64,000 nt of DNA from Corylus avellana. Taxonomy: Eukaryota > Streptophyta > Magnoliopsida > Fagales > Betulaceae. The stretch lies in the NCBI RefSeq assembly GCF_901000735.1, contig NC_081548.1, forward strand, positions 11,228,744 through 11,292,743. The letters run 5' to 3'. Each line of letters opens with the position of its first letter. Positions within the stretch are counted from its first letter, which is position 1. Shown one piece after another: positions 9,745 to 20,501 of this stretch. The translations under genes and the position numbers were made by a program. The notes beneath the pieces were generated by a model that was given only the letters and a program-made list of their open reading frames with translations, was not told where the DNA came from and ran no database searches.

Positions 9745-11810
9745 TTAAGTCTCACATTCCAGCTGCTAATACTCCAGCGAAGATAGAAGTCCCTGTAGGA
9801 CAATTAATTAATACAGCAGCAAATGAGTCTAAGGCACGCCTGAAGCGTGGAAGACCTATTGGTGCAAAGGATAAGATTCCCCGGAAGAGAAAAGCACAAG
9901 GAAATGAAATCGGCGCTCCTGAAGAGGCCTTACCCACAAAACAGGCAACGAAAATTGATCCATCCAAACTTTCTGTACAAAATTCTCCTGGAAAGGAATC
10001 CCCCGAAGAGGAACCTCTTGAAGAGGAATCTCCTGAAGAGTTACCTCCTGAAGAGGAACAGGTACCTGAAAATAATGAGATCTCAATAAATTATGTAAGT
10101 ACAGGAGAAATATTGGATAGAAACAAAATTGTTGTCGACAACATATTTTCATTTAAAGTTGCATTTGACATTACCAGAAGTAATGATGATATTGAACCAC
10201 AAACCGTCGAAGAATGTCGACGTAGAAATGATTGGCCAATGTGGAAGGAAGCAATTCAGGCAGAATTGAACTCACTAGCAAAACGTGAAGTATTTGGACT
10301 TGTAGTCCAAACACCTGAAGGTGTATCGCCTGTTGGATACAAGTGGGTATTTGTACGAAAACGAAATGAGAAAAATGAAATTGTGAGATACAAAGCAAGA
10401 CTTGTTGCACAAGGTTTCCTGCAGAAACCTGGTATTGATTATGAAGAAACATATTCCCCTGTAGTGGATGCAATTACATTTAGATTTTTGATTAGCTTGG
10501 TAGTTACAGAAAGTTTGGATATGCGTTTAATGGATGTGGTTACAGCATATTTATATGGATCACTTGATAATGATATATACATGAAAATCCCTGAAGGATA
10601 TAAAATGCCTGAAGCATATAATTCGAAATCCCGAAGTATTTATTCTATCAAGCTACAAAGATCTTTATATGGGTTAAAGCAATCCGGACGCATGTGGTAC
10701 AATCGTCTTAGTGAATATCTATTGAAAGAAGGATTTGAGAATAATCCAATTTGTCCATGCGTTTTCATTAAGAAATCAGAATCCGGATTTGCTATCATTG
10801 CAGTTTATGTAGATGATTTAAATCTTGTTGGGACTCCAGAAGAGCTCATAAAAACTGCCACATATTTAAAAAATGAGTTTGAGATGAAAGATCTTGGAAA
10901 GACAAAATTTTGCCTTGGTTTACAAATTGAACATTTTCCAAATGGAATTCTTGTTCATCAGTCAACATACACAGAAAAAGTCCTGAAGCACTTTTACATG
11001 GAGAAAGCTCATCCTTTGAGCACTCCAATGGTTGTTCGGTCACTTGATGTGAAAAAAGATCATTTTCGCCCTCGAGAAGATGACGAAGAAATTCTTGGTC
11101 CTGAAGTACCATATCTTAGTGCAATTGGTGCTTTGATGTATCTTGCAAATTGCACACGACCTGATATAGCATTTTCAGTTAATTTATTAGCAAGATACAG
11201 CTCTGCACCAACTCAAAGGCATTGGAATGGGGTCAAACATGTTCTACGTTATCTTCGTGGAACAACTGACATGGGATTATTTTATTCAAAAGGTTCAAAT
11301 TCACAATTAATTGGATATGCAGATGCGGGTTTTCTTTCTGATCCGCATAAAGGTAGATCTCAAACAGGATATCTATTTACAAGTGGAAGTACTGCTATTT
11401 CATGGAGATCTGTCAAGCAAACACTTGTTGCTACTTCTTCAAATCACTCAGAGATTGTTGCAATTCATGAAGCAAGTCGGGAATGCATATGGCTAAGATC
11501 AGTAATTCAACACATTCGAGAAAAGTGCGGTTTATCCACAATCAAAGATAGCCCGACAATATTATATGAAGATAATGCTACTTGTATCACACAGATCAGA
11601 GGAGGATATATTAAGGGTGATAGAACCAAACACATTTCACCAAAGTTCTTTTATACACATGAGCTCCAGAAGAGTGGTGATATTGATGTTAAACAGATAC
11701 GATCAAGTGACAATTTGGCAGATTTATTTACCAAAGCATTACCAACTGCAACATTTAAGAAGTTGGTGAATAACATTGGAATGCGCCGACTGAAGGATCT
11801 TTCATCATAA
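9717..11810 (+). pseudogene. Copia pol, reverse transcriptase and RNase H part
   Basis: The frame is open from the presumed frameshift near 9717 to the stop at 11808-11810, and the first ATG inside it is at 10113. A Lys/Glu/Pro-rich linker (about 9840-10080, with repeated PEE units) joins integrase to the reverse transcriptase. The polymerase active site YVDD is at 10806-10817. RNase H motifs follow: GYADAGF, then SNHSE, then YEDNATC, and a C-terminal HELQKSGDI-DNLADLFTK region. Apart from the upstream frameshift I see no internal stop, so decay is recent. Confidence 0.9.
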
Positions 11811-11860
11811 ACAATTGAAGCTCTTCATGCTAATGAGGGGGAGTAAAATGATTATGCTGA

Positions 11861-12027
11861 TTGTACTCTTTTTCCTTCGCTAAGGTTTTTCCCACTGGGT
11901 TTTCCTTTGCAAGGTTTTAATGAGGCAATCCTAAAGCATACGAAGGCACACAAGAATATTGTACTCTTTTTCCTTCGCCACAGGTTTTTTCCCACTGGGT
12001 TTTCCTTGGCAAGGTTTTAACGAGGCA
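11861..12027 (+). repeat. Two imperfect 67-70-bp direct repeats upstream of the 3' LTR
   Basis: Copies at 11861-11927 and 11959-12027 share TTGTACTCTTTTTCCTTCGC and the later CCCACTGGGTTTTCCTT words. They lie in the 3' untranslated part of the element, between pol and the polypurine tract. Similar repeats are common here in this group of plant Copia elements. Confidence 0.85.
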
Positions 12028-12049
12028 TATTTTTAGTGTATGGTCATCC

Positions 12050-12058
12050 AAGGGGGAG
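12050..12058 (+). promoter_or_regulatory. Polypurine tract
   Basis: AAGGGGGAG abuts the 3' LTR and would prime plus-strand synthesis. A similar purine run (GAGGGGGAG) lies just after pol, near 11835. Confidence 0.85.
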
Positions 12059-12364
12059 TGTTATGAATGCATTCATGCATTTGGTGGATGACCATTTAGT
12101 TCTATCTCTTGGAATTCTACACATTCATGTCATCTTTTAGAATTCCTATAACATCCATGTAATAAATTGATTAACCCTTTTGTTTCATATTCCCCATTTC
12201 ATATTTCTTAACCTCCCATTATGATTTCATGCCTATAAAAGGGAGTATTGAGTTGTATGTAAATCACACAATAATAGAGAAGAATAATACATAGTTCCTG
12301 AAGAACTAGTTTCATATATTGCAATCTTTTATCTTGTCTTGTTATTTTCTTTAATTTTACAACA
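12059..12364 (+). repeat. 3' LTR of Copia element
   Basis: This is the 306-bp partner of the LTR at 6443-6748. The differences I see are one C/T change near its start and a two-base change in the middle. Confidence 0.95.
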
Positions 12365-12456
12365 AAGTATGTTAAGTAAAATCTATGTGTTATATGAGGG
12401 ATACCTTTTTTTTTTTTTTTTTAAAGAAAAAATTTCATTGGTATTTATTAGCTTTA

Positions 12457-12864
12457 GGGGTAATTACTTTTTCCCTCCATGAACTACAACGCATTTTCAC
12501 TTTGCTCTCATAAACTACCATCCCTACTGCCCGACCCCCATGAACTACCATTTTGTGCCCAAAACTCCAATTCTGTCAGTCAAAGGCACCTTCTGTCAGT
12601 CAAAGGTGTTAACTCAGACGGTCTACCCGTGACTTTGCCCCCATGAACTACAATTTATTGTCACTTTGCCCCATGAATTAGAATGCATTATCACTTTGCC
12701 TCCATGAACTACAATGTATTGTCACTTTGACTGTTCTTTGACTGATTGAATGAGGGTTTTAGGCACAAAATAGTAGTTCATGGGGGTCGAGCAGTAGGGT
12801 TGGTAGTTCATGGGGGCAAAGTGAAAATGCGTTGTAGTTCATAGAGGAAAAAGTTAATTACCCC
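12457..12864. mobile_element. Tourist-like MITE with TTA duplication (haplotype 2)
   Basis: The ends are GGGGTAATTACTTTTTCC and its inverted complement, with inverted arms of about 100 bp, flanked by TTA on both sides (12454-12456, 12865-12867). A 3-bp TTA target duplication points to the PIF/Harbinger superfamily. The interior carries many copies of CCCATGAACTAC and GTAGTTCATGGGG. There is no coding capacity. Confidence 0.72.
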
Positions 12865-12882
12865 TTATCTTTAATATCGGAA

Positions 12883-13173
12883 CATCATGTGTGAAATGAG
12901 AGATTTGTACAAAGCCAAGGCGTCACAACCTCTTTCTTGGGTCCCTTGCAAAACACCTCCGCAAGAAAATCCTTCCCAATCTCTAACACAGTTCAAAGAC
13001 CATATATCCAAACAACTTTGGATTTCACTAAGCATAACAAATTCTAGGAACGTATAAAGAGGTGTTTCTTAAAAGTCAAAAATTTTTGTTATGAGTTCAT
13101 TCTCATCTCCATGAATCTTTGATAGTCCAAAGTTGGCGATCTTAATGCTACTTGCTTTGTCTTTTTCATCGTC
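12883..13173 (-). pseudogene. Serine/threonine protein kinase fragment (haplotype 2)
   Basis: Read on the minus strand, several kinase landmarks occur in order but in shifting frames. They are an IKIANFGLSK stretch (the DFG motif, changed to NFG), an LDIWSL stretch (subdomain IX), and GKDFLAEVFCKGPKKE (the last helix, subdomain XI). Frames change and stops intervene, and the N-lobe is absent, so this is a decayed C-lobe. The final helix most resembles plant MAPKKK (STE11-type) kinases, which is inference. A Tourist-like MITE lies immediately downstream. Confidence 0.5.
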
Positions 13174-14382
13174 AATGGCACTGGGGTAGTCACACCCCTT
13201 GTAGAGCACTTCAGGGGTCCACCACAAAGGGCTTTTGGTGTGGTGTGACCACCCCGGGGTTCTATTATGAATGGTTGGCCACTCACAAATTTCATTCCAT
13301 TTTTTAAAGAAGAAAATTGGGCACTTTAGTAATTTTTATTCCTTTCCGGTGAAACCGCATGTATTGTCACAAAACTAAAAAATATGAATAACTTTCAATT
13401 TCACTTTTTTTTTTTTCCAAAAAAAAAATAATAATAAAAAAAATAAATAAAAATTCCACATTTTTTTCATTCTTAATAATAGTTATTTGTTCTTAATGGA
13501 ATAGCAATTCTATTCTGCATACCAAACATGCCATAATTTTTTTTTTTTCCTGATTATATGTTTTTCCATTTAAATTGAACTCTAATTTGAATTACCTGTA
13601 ATATTCATATGTAATCTTTGTAAAACATAAAATTGATACTATGTCTTCAATTCTTACAATGACGGTGAAAAGATGAATTTATAGGTCCTTGTTCCCCCAA
13701 AGATTTGCAACGGTTTTTTTTATTTTTTATTTTATTTTTTCTTTTAAATAAGAGGATTTTTCTAATGGTATCTTTCTAAAACTTGCCAACTCAATCTATT
13801 CTAGCCCTAACGGAAATTCAACTCCAGAGCATCCCCAACAGAGTAGGCAAATTCATTATAATGGTTAAATTTGATTGTTGTCTTCTTTTTTTTTCTTTTT
13901 TCCTTTCTCTTCAGCAAGAATGACCAAATTGTAGTTTTTTCTTGTAGAATGAACAGTGAATAACCAAATTGTAGTTCTTTCCCTTTACAACATATTTGCT
14001 CATGAGCCGCAACCATTAACGGTGTCTTGGAGCTGCCTCTTAATCGAAGCATTCTTGAATTTCATCATGTTCGGAGCTTGGAAGCACCGGTGGATTTCAT
14101 CCCCACACAGCGATACATTGGGCTTTGGCGCTGATGAGTAGACAAATTAGAAGAAATAAAAATAAAAAAGAATTTTTAGTAGCGGAAATAGCTACTCTTA
14201 TTTTATTGTAAATGCTTATCAAATTTGACTTCACGGCTAATAACTTTAATCTCAATTGTATCTTTATAATTTACTAATATATATTTGCACCTTTTAATAC
14301 TAATGCACCAAAAATGAAGCCAACCAAATTATGCCAAAAGAAAATAGAAAATCATTTAATTCCGGCCAAGAAAAAAAAAAGA
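13174..14382. other. Intergenic, no supported gene (haplotype 2)
   Basis: AT-rich sequence with several A/T homopolymers. A GAGCATCCCCAACAGAG word near 13817 resembles termini of plant hAT-type MITEs, but I could not find its partner. A short GC-balanced patch at about 13990-14145 might be a gene fragment, but it matches nothing I know. Allelic copy: 23608-24812. Confidence 0.4.
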
Positions 14383-15809
14383 TAAATATATTATAAGTCT
14401 CTAAGTCAACCCGCTAAAACTAAAAAAATCCCTAAGAAGGATTTTTTTTTTTTTCGAATATTTACTCATTGGATCAATCGAAATACCAATAAAATTTCTA
14501 GTAAAAAATTTTTAACTGCCGTTAGATTGGTTGAAACGCACCATTTTAAGAAAGGCCATATTAGTCGAATTTTTTGATTTTACGTGTCCACAGTGAACAC
14601 GTAGGATCAAAACTCATCGTTTTGGCCGTATACAAAACGGTGAGTTTTGGCTGACTTGAGATTTTTTTGTTTAAACTCTCAAATTGTTCTTCTTCACATC
14701 CTTCCAATCAAACCCACGCAACCACTGACGCACCCACGGAGACCTACCAACACATCCACTGGCGCAACAGAACCCATCGGCCAACACTCAGTCCGGCGTC
14801 ATTTTATTTGGAAGAGTTGACTAAGGATCGAAGACTTCAAAAAGTAGTTTATGGGTTTTGTTGAAAATTCTTTAGCTTTGTGGGAGTGAGTGAATTTGCA
14901 TCATCAAGATGTTTGGGTGTGAGCGTTTGTGTTGGGAAACTGAGTCCGAGTTCTATTCATCCGAGCCTGAGCCTGAGCCTGAGCCTTTTTCTATGTATTT
15001 GATTATAATCACATTTTTATTAAGGCAAAAACAGAGTACCTACCCTTTTGCAGTGTCAAATATTCCAAATTAAATCAACAATCTTCCAAATAAAATGAGA
15101 CCAGAAAACAAAATCCAAAGAGAACCCTCCCTTCTGCAGTGCCACCTATACTAAAGCTGAATTTAGCTTAGGTCCTGTATGAAAAAAAAGAAGGTTAAAC
15201 TAAATTTGAGACAGTTGAGAACGACGCTGGATTGAGTGACACCGGACTGAGTGTTGACTGGTGGGTTCTGTGCGTCAGTGGGTGTGTTGGTGGCTGCGTA
15301 GGTTTGATTGGGAAGGATTTGGGGAAGAACGATTTGGGAGTTTAAACAAAAAAAAACCCCAAGTCACTATTTTGGATAGGGCCAAAACAGTGAGTTTTGA
15401 TCCTATGTGTCCACAATGGACACGTAAGATCAAAAAGTTCGATTGATATGGCATTCCTTAAAAGAGAAATGATTGAATTCATTAAAAAATTTATATTTTG
15501 ACCATTTTAATCCTAGGTGGCATAATCCATTTTAAAATTAATAGATTTTAAACAATAAATTAATAGATTTCTGAAAAATGAGCCATGCCACCTAGGATTA
15601 AAATGGCCAAAAGATGAACTTTTTAATGAAACCAAACATTTTTCTTCCTAAAAATGATGTGTTTCAACCAATCTAACTGCAGTTAAAAATTTTTAACAAT
15701 AGGAATTTTATTGGCATTTCAATTAACCCATGTAGTAAATATTTGAAAAAAAAAACTTAAGACATTTTTTTATTTTAGTAGGTTGACTCAGTGATTTATA
15801 ATATATTTA
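14383..15809. mobile_element. 1.4-kb element with long terminal inverted repeats (haplotype 2)
   Basis: The two outer parts are inverted copies over several hundred bases. TATTATAAG and TCAACCCGCTAAAACT on the left answer TTTTAGTAGGTTGACTCA and TTATAATATA on the right. Inner inverted pairs include ACGTGTCCACAGTG and CAAAACGGTGAGTTTTG. It has no transposase. Long inverted arms suggest a non-autonomous Mutator-like element, but I could not define a 9-bp target duplication. A smaller MITE sits inside the right arm. Confidence 0.6.
15464..15647. mobile_element. Small palindromic MITE nested in the inverted-repeat element (haplotype 2)
   Basis: An imperfect hairpin of about 184 bp pairs CATTTTAATCCTAGGTGGC with its inverted complement 60-70 bp later. 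The termini are AGAAATGATTGAATTCATTAAAAA and its near-inverse. It interrupts the right arm only; the left arm has no counterpart, so it inserted after the larger element formed. Confidence 0.6.
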
Positions 15810-16071
15810 CCAAAAATAAAAAGAAACAAGATTAAATTATGGTGTAACAAACACATGGATAATTGTACTATCCTTTGGAGACAGCATGTGGTGTGATAGT
15901 TTCCAAGTAATTATAAAAAGACCAACTACTGATATTAATACAAATATAAATGTTGACTATAGATTTCAAATTATATATTTTGAATTATTAGTTTCAAAAA
16001 AGAAAAAGAGAAAACACAACTTTTGAAAAAGACCAAACAGCCTGTGAGTGGAGTGGGACGGCCGCGATTCC

Positions 16072-16998
16072 CACGTGGACAAGATCTCATCCGCCCATTC
16101 ACCTTAACTTGCTCGACTTTTAACCATAGGGTTTGAATCTCATTGTCCGCCCCTTCCATGTTTGAATACAGCGGACCGTTTCACTCTCTCTCTCCCCCCC
16201 CTCTCTCTCTCCGGCTTCTCTTCACATATCTTCCTCTGGATCTGCAAATGCGCACCGTTTTGATCGCGCCAATCGGTTTCCTCTCCCTGTCGATTCTCTG
16301 CGTTTTGCATTCTAAAGCTCAGTTCTGTGAGTGCCTGGCCTGCCTTACCCATTCCTTTGCTTAAATTTGAAATTTGTTTCTCGGGTGTCGATTTTTCGGT
16401 TTTCGACGAGCTTTGGATTTCATAAAATATTAATGATTCATGTACTTTGGCGAGTGTTTTAGGTTTGATCTGATAGATTTTCCTTTGATCTTTAACTTTG
16501 CTCGAAATTTGTCTCAAATTTTATAAATTTTTCATACCTGAGTTCGATGGGTACTAGGTTTTCTTTGGGAACATTTTCAATGTTTTGTCGGACTCATGGT
16601 ATATATTGCTTATGATTTCCTAGGTTGTTTCAAAAGCTATTTGTGTACTTCTTGATTCTTTTTCTTTTGAATTATTCAGCTTCAATTTTAAAAATTACAG
16701 ATCTTTAGTTTAAGTAGAGTAACGGCTACAAATTTCATAGATTTATAGCTTTGTATTTGCCATCTAGCTCGTTTTTGTACTTTGTTCTCGCTTCAATTTT
16801 GACTATTTTGTTATTAATTTTATGATGTCTGTTTTAATCTGTGTTTCTTTACCCTAGCAGCTTGTGGGTTTGTCGTGCGCGAAGGTAGGCACTGCCTCTT
16901 CTTAGCTAGAATATAATGATTTGGAGAACATATTGTGGAAAGAGTTGCTGTCGAGTGGGAATTGGGGTATGCAGCTTTACCTATTTGTCAAATAGCTA
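16072..16998 (+). promoter_or_regulatory. MYB3R promoter and leader (haplotype 2)
   Basis: This is the allelic copy of 26501-27426: a G-box CACGTG (16072-16077), a CT-rich leader tract (about 16180-16212), two ACCGTTT words (16175-16181 and 16254-16260; MSA core AACGG on the minus strand), and a probable leader intron. Confidence 0.4.
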
Positions 16999-17911
16999 TG
17001 GAAGGTGACAGGACAATCTCTACTACCCAAGATGGGTTCGGGGATGGTGGTCAGAAAATGCGAGCTCTACATGGGTAATTTAATAGCATCTAGAATTGCG
17101 TTCTTTGGATGAATGTCTCCAATTTTCTTCCTCTGATAATGTTTTGCTGTGAACTTCAGCTTGTCAACTTGTTGGAACCATTTTCGACCAGTCAATGAGG
17201 AATAGGTCGTTTCAAGTTATTTTTGGTGCTTGCTTTATAACTTTGGCTGAAATAGATTTCAATTAGTGCTCGGCACCATTCCCCTGATAGTTCATGTCCT
17301 TGAATTCATGTTCTATCAGGCTTTTCTAGCATGTTATGGCAGTGCTTTTAAAATTAAAAAAGATTTATTGAGAAACAGCTTCTCTTGATTTTTGTTTTTC
17401 TAGAATCTCAACCTACAAATATAAAATCAGATTGAGGAAGTCTTTTCTTTATTGGGTATTTTTCTATAGGAAAACCTAGCTTTTAGTACTATGAGTTGAA
17501 TGTTGGTATCTTGGTAATGGTTAATTTTACTCATATCATGAATATTTGTGCTCTGATTGAGGAAATGGCAGTTTTGTTAGCAACTGAATGCTTCTTAACA
17601 TTTTACTACTCTTTTTCAGGAGGACTAGTGGTCCGACAAGGCGTTCTACCAAAGGACAATGGACACTTGAAGAGGTAAAGTCTATTTTTTCATGAGAACT
17701 AATTGTTCGATTTGCTACTGTTGCTGCTCTATTGGGTTACGGAACTAATATGAGTTCTCCATTGATCCTTGTGTTTAAGTTATAATTACATTTGTTCATA
17801 TGTAAATGCATTATTTCTTTTCATTATATTTTGATCAAGTTAATGCAATGAATTTTCAATGTGTTTTAGGATGAGATTTTGCGGAAGGCTGTTCAGAGCT
17901 TTAAAGGAAAG
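16998..17911 (+). CDS. MYB3R gene, 5' fragment (haplotype 2, cut by gap)
   Basis: Three coding exons are present: 16998-17074, 17620-17674 and 17870-17911. They encode the N-terminus and the first half of MYB repeat R1, identical in structure to the complete gene at 27427-34702. The sequence stops inside exon 3 at the N gap, so this is an assembly truncation rather than a pseudogene. The continuation of this haplotype appears to be the 3' fragment at 49728-51225, with about 4.4 kb missing between them. Confidence 0.9.
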
Positions 17912-18011
17912 NNNNNNNNNNNNNNNNNNNNNNNNNNNNNNNNNNNNNNNNNNNNNNNNNNNNNNNNNNNNNNNNNNNNNNNNNNNNNNNNNNNNNNNNN
18001 NNNNNNNNNNN
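17912..18011. other. Assembly gap 1 (100 N)
   Basis: The gap joins MYB3R exon 3 of one haplotype to the poly-A loop of a foldback element of the other. The two sides are not genomic neighbours. The matching position for the left side is 28340. Confidence 0.95.
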
Positions 18012-18167
18012 AAAAAAAAAAAAAAAAAAAAACTTAGTTACTTTCTGGGGTAAAGTGTCAACTCAAAATACTTTAGGGGGGGTAAAGTGTCAATGTCAGA
18101 TACTTTGAGTAATTTTACTTTTTAAACATTGAGGTTAAAAGTGCAAATTTGTGGATAGTTCAAGGGG
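18012..18167. mobile_element. Foldback element, right arm only (haplotype 1)
   Basis: This is the same sequence as 1637-1794. It starts with 21 A directly after the N gap and continues with the right arm of the inverted repeat. The left arm is missing because the contig ends here, so it is an assembly boundary rather than a biological truncation. Confidence 0.8.
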
Positions 18168-20201
18168 GTAAAGTGTATTTTTTCCCATCCAAAATTAAAA
18201 TTCTGGATGTAGACTTGAGCCTTGTGATAAGACTAAGGGGGAGAGTATTGGATGAGAGTGACTAGGTACTAGTAAGGTTTGACTTCTAACCTAAGAAGCT
18301 ATAAATTTCTTTCATATGGTTTGGAAGTTTCAATGTGCCTTCTCTGTTAATATATTTTTGTTCATTGCTTGGCTCTTGATTATGGCTTATCACACACAAC
18401 ACATATAGAATGAATAGTGATGGTACATAATGGCATGGCATAAGTTGCAACAATGATTTTGTTTATTTATCTTTTGATACTCTTGCACGCTTTGGGTATT
18501 TTTGGCACATTCAACAAGAGTTTATCCTAATCTGCAATTTTTGATCATTTATTGGATATACTCTTCTTATAAATGCTCATGTTTTTTTAATTTTTTCCCT
18601 TGTTGATAATGAGTCATACATTGAAGGGAGTTTTTTTGCTGATGTTTCTTTATGATCTTGCATTATACTTCATGCATTTTTTTTTTTTTTTATCATGAGT
18701 TTTATTTATGTTATTCCTGTTTCACATATGCCTTGATGTATTTTGTAAGTGTTTCAGGAAACATGGAGACCTTTTGTCATTCTGTGACAAAAAGGAAGAG
18801 TAAATATGAAGAGATGATGGGATGTCTCGACATATTGGTTTTGTCACCAAATTTCCAAAAGGAGAGTTTGTTAGTATTTTTGTTGGCTAATTCGGTGATC
18901 AAAACGGACTATTCAAAGTACCAAGACTCATCTCCAATGCAAGGCTATTCGGACGGGAAGATAGAATGTCCGGACGAGAAAACCCAAGAACAATTATCAT
19001 CTCCTTGCAAGGCTGTCTGGATATGAAGCAATGCTGTCCCGACACGACATCCTGAGAGTCTATTATGCTAAGCCATTTGTAACCCGTCCGGACACGCCAC
19101 TCCAAAAGACTCAAGTTAGTGATGTTGCCCTAGCTTCGTTCGAACACGTATCCTCCCCGTCTGGACGACCGTGTACAAGAACTAGTTTTCACGTGTTAAA
19201 ATTAGCTTTGTTTGGACAGGTCTATTCATCGTACGAACGCGACGTACTTGTTTGAGTTTTAAACTTCTATAAAGTGTGTGATGTGTCTGGGGATTAAGGG
19301 GCTAATATATATATATATCTCTATAGAACTAGACGAGAGGTACGAATTTCTACCCTAGAGTTCGTGAGAGGCTGTGCTAAGAGAGAGTTTATGTTATGAG
19401 CTAAATTGTTCCTCTTAGAGTATTTGTTAGTTTGATTTGTTGCTACGATTGACAAGTCTATCGGAAGGGTCCGATAAAGGAGAATCACGTTGAAGAAGAT
19501 TGTGAGTGAGGAGACGAGTTGGAGACTTGTTGATCTTACAGAGCTAATGACTTACAAATGGTTGTAAGTGTTCCCCTTGTCTGTAATCTCGGAATATTTT
19601 CTTATAGTGATTTCTCGGGTTTGGCTGCTCCAAAGATGTTTTACTTTTAAAACGATTTCTAAAAGGTTTCTTCTTTGTCACCAAAATCTTTGTGTCTGAT
19701 TGATTTACTGTCTTGCTTATTTTGGTGATTGATTGCTTATTGATTAATAATATTAGTTCTTATCACTATTTGAGTGTGGTTTGGAGTCTTCTTATTTTTT
19801 CAAGTTTCAATAAAAAAAAAAAATCAAAAATCAAAATTAAAACAAAACATATATATATATATATTAATTTTAAAAAATAAACAAGTCAATATAAAAAATA
19901 AACTAAAAAACAGTTAAAAAGGACTTAAACTAGAAAATATATAAATGTAAAATCAGCCCATGTGATTAGCGTAAATTACAAATCCATCCATGTGATATAA
20001 AAAAATAAATTAATCAATTAAATTAAATAATTCAGAGATTATCGGAATAGACCAAAATAACAATTTAGTCACTGGAATCAAATTCTATCAAAATACTTGA
20101 CCGATTCCATTAGTATATCACGTCATTACCAATAGAATGATGATAAGTGTCATTCTTAATTAAAAATAAATAAATATATAAACTAAAAAAAAAAAAAAAA
20201 A
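18168..20201. repeat. Non-coding LTR-like repeat with TCCGGAC motif cluster (haplotype 1)
   Basis: This is the allelic copy of the segment at 1795-3835, with scattered SNPs and small indels. One difference is loss of a short TTAA-rich stretch near 20010. The CpG palindromic words recur near 18949, 18968 and 19086. I see no gene. Confidence 0.4.
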
Positions 20202-20501
20202 AACTTATAAATTAAATTTTTTTTTTTTAAAAAAAAGAAAGAAAATAGAAAATAGAGGGGTGGCTGCCAACCGGAAACTACCCCATTGAGGGAGGGGTGG
20301 CCCAGTGAGCCACCCTTAGAGGCTCGTTGCCACCCCAACCACCTCTGGGGTGGCTCACATGCCACCCTTAAGGTGGGGGCGAAGGCCACCCTAAATCTAT
20401 TTAGGGGTTGGCCGCGCGCCACCCCTAATCACCCTAGAGGTGGTCGGGGGTGGTGTGCGGCCAGCCTCATGGCTTAGGGATGGCTCATAGGCCACCCCAG
20501 C
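20202..20501. mobile_element. GC-rich GGGGTGGC hairpin element, left half (haplotype 1)
   Basis: This is the allelic copy of 3836-4140, with a few substitutions. Confidence 0.6.

Larger units (their letters stand above)
6443..12364 (+). mobile_element. Ty1/Copia LTR retrotransposon (haplotype 2 only)
   Basis: This is a 5.9-kb element with two 306-bp LTRs (6443-6748 and 12059-12364) that start TGTT and end AACA. A 5-bp AAGTA duplication flanks it. Inside, in order, are a gag gene with a zinc knuckle, protease, integrase, reverse transcriptase and RNase H. Integrase before reverse transcriptase is the Copia order. By eye the LTRs differ at about three positions, so the insertion is young. The pol reading frame is broken once, near 9716, so the copy is probably not autonomous. 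The allelic sequence at 22799 lacks the element. Confidence 0.97.

Noticed and set aside
16143..16517. Frames on both strands over the CT-rich MYB3R leader
   Set aside because: Explained by simple-sequence leader and intron DNA; the real MYB3R start lies downstream and is supported by family similarity and splicing.
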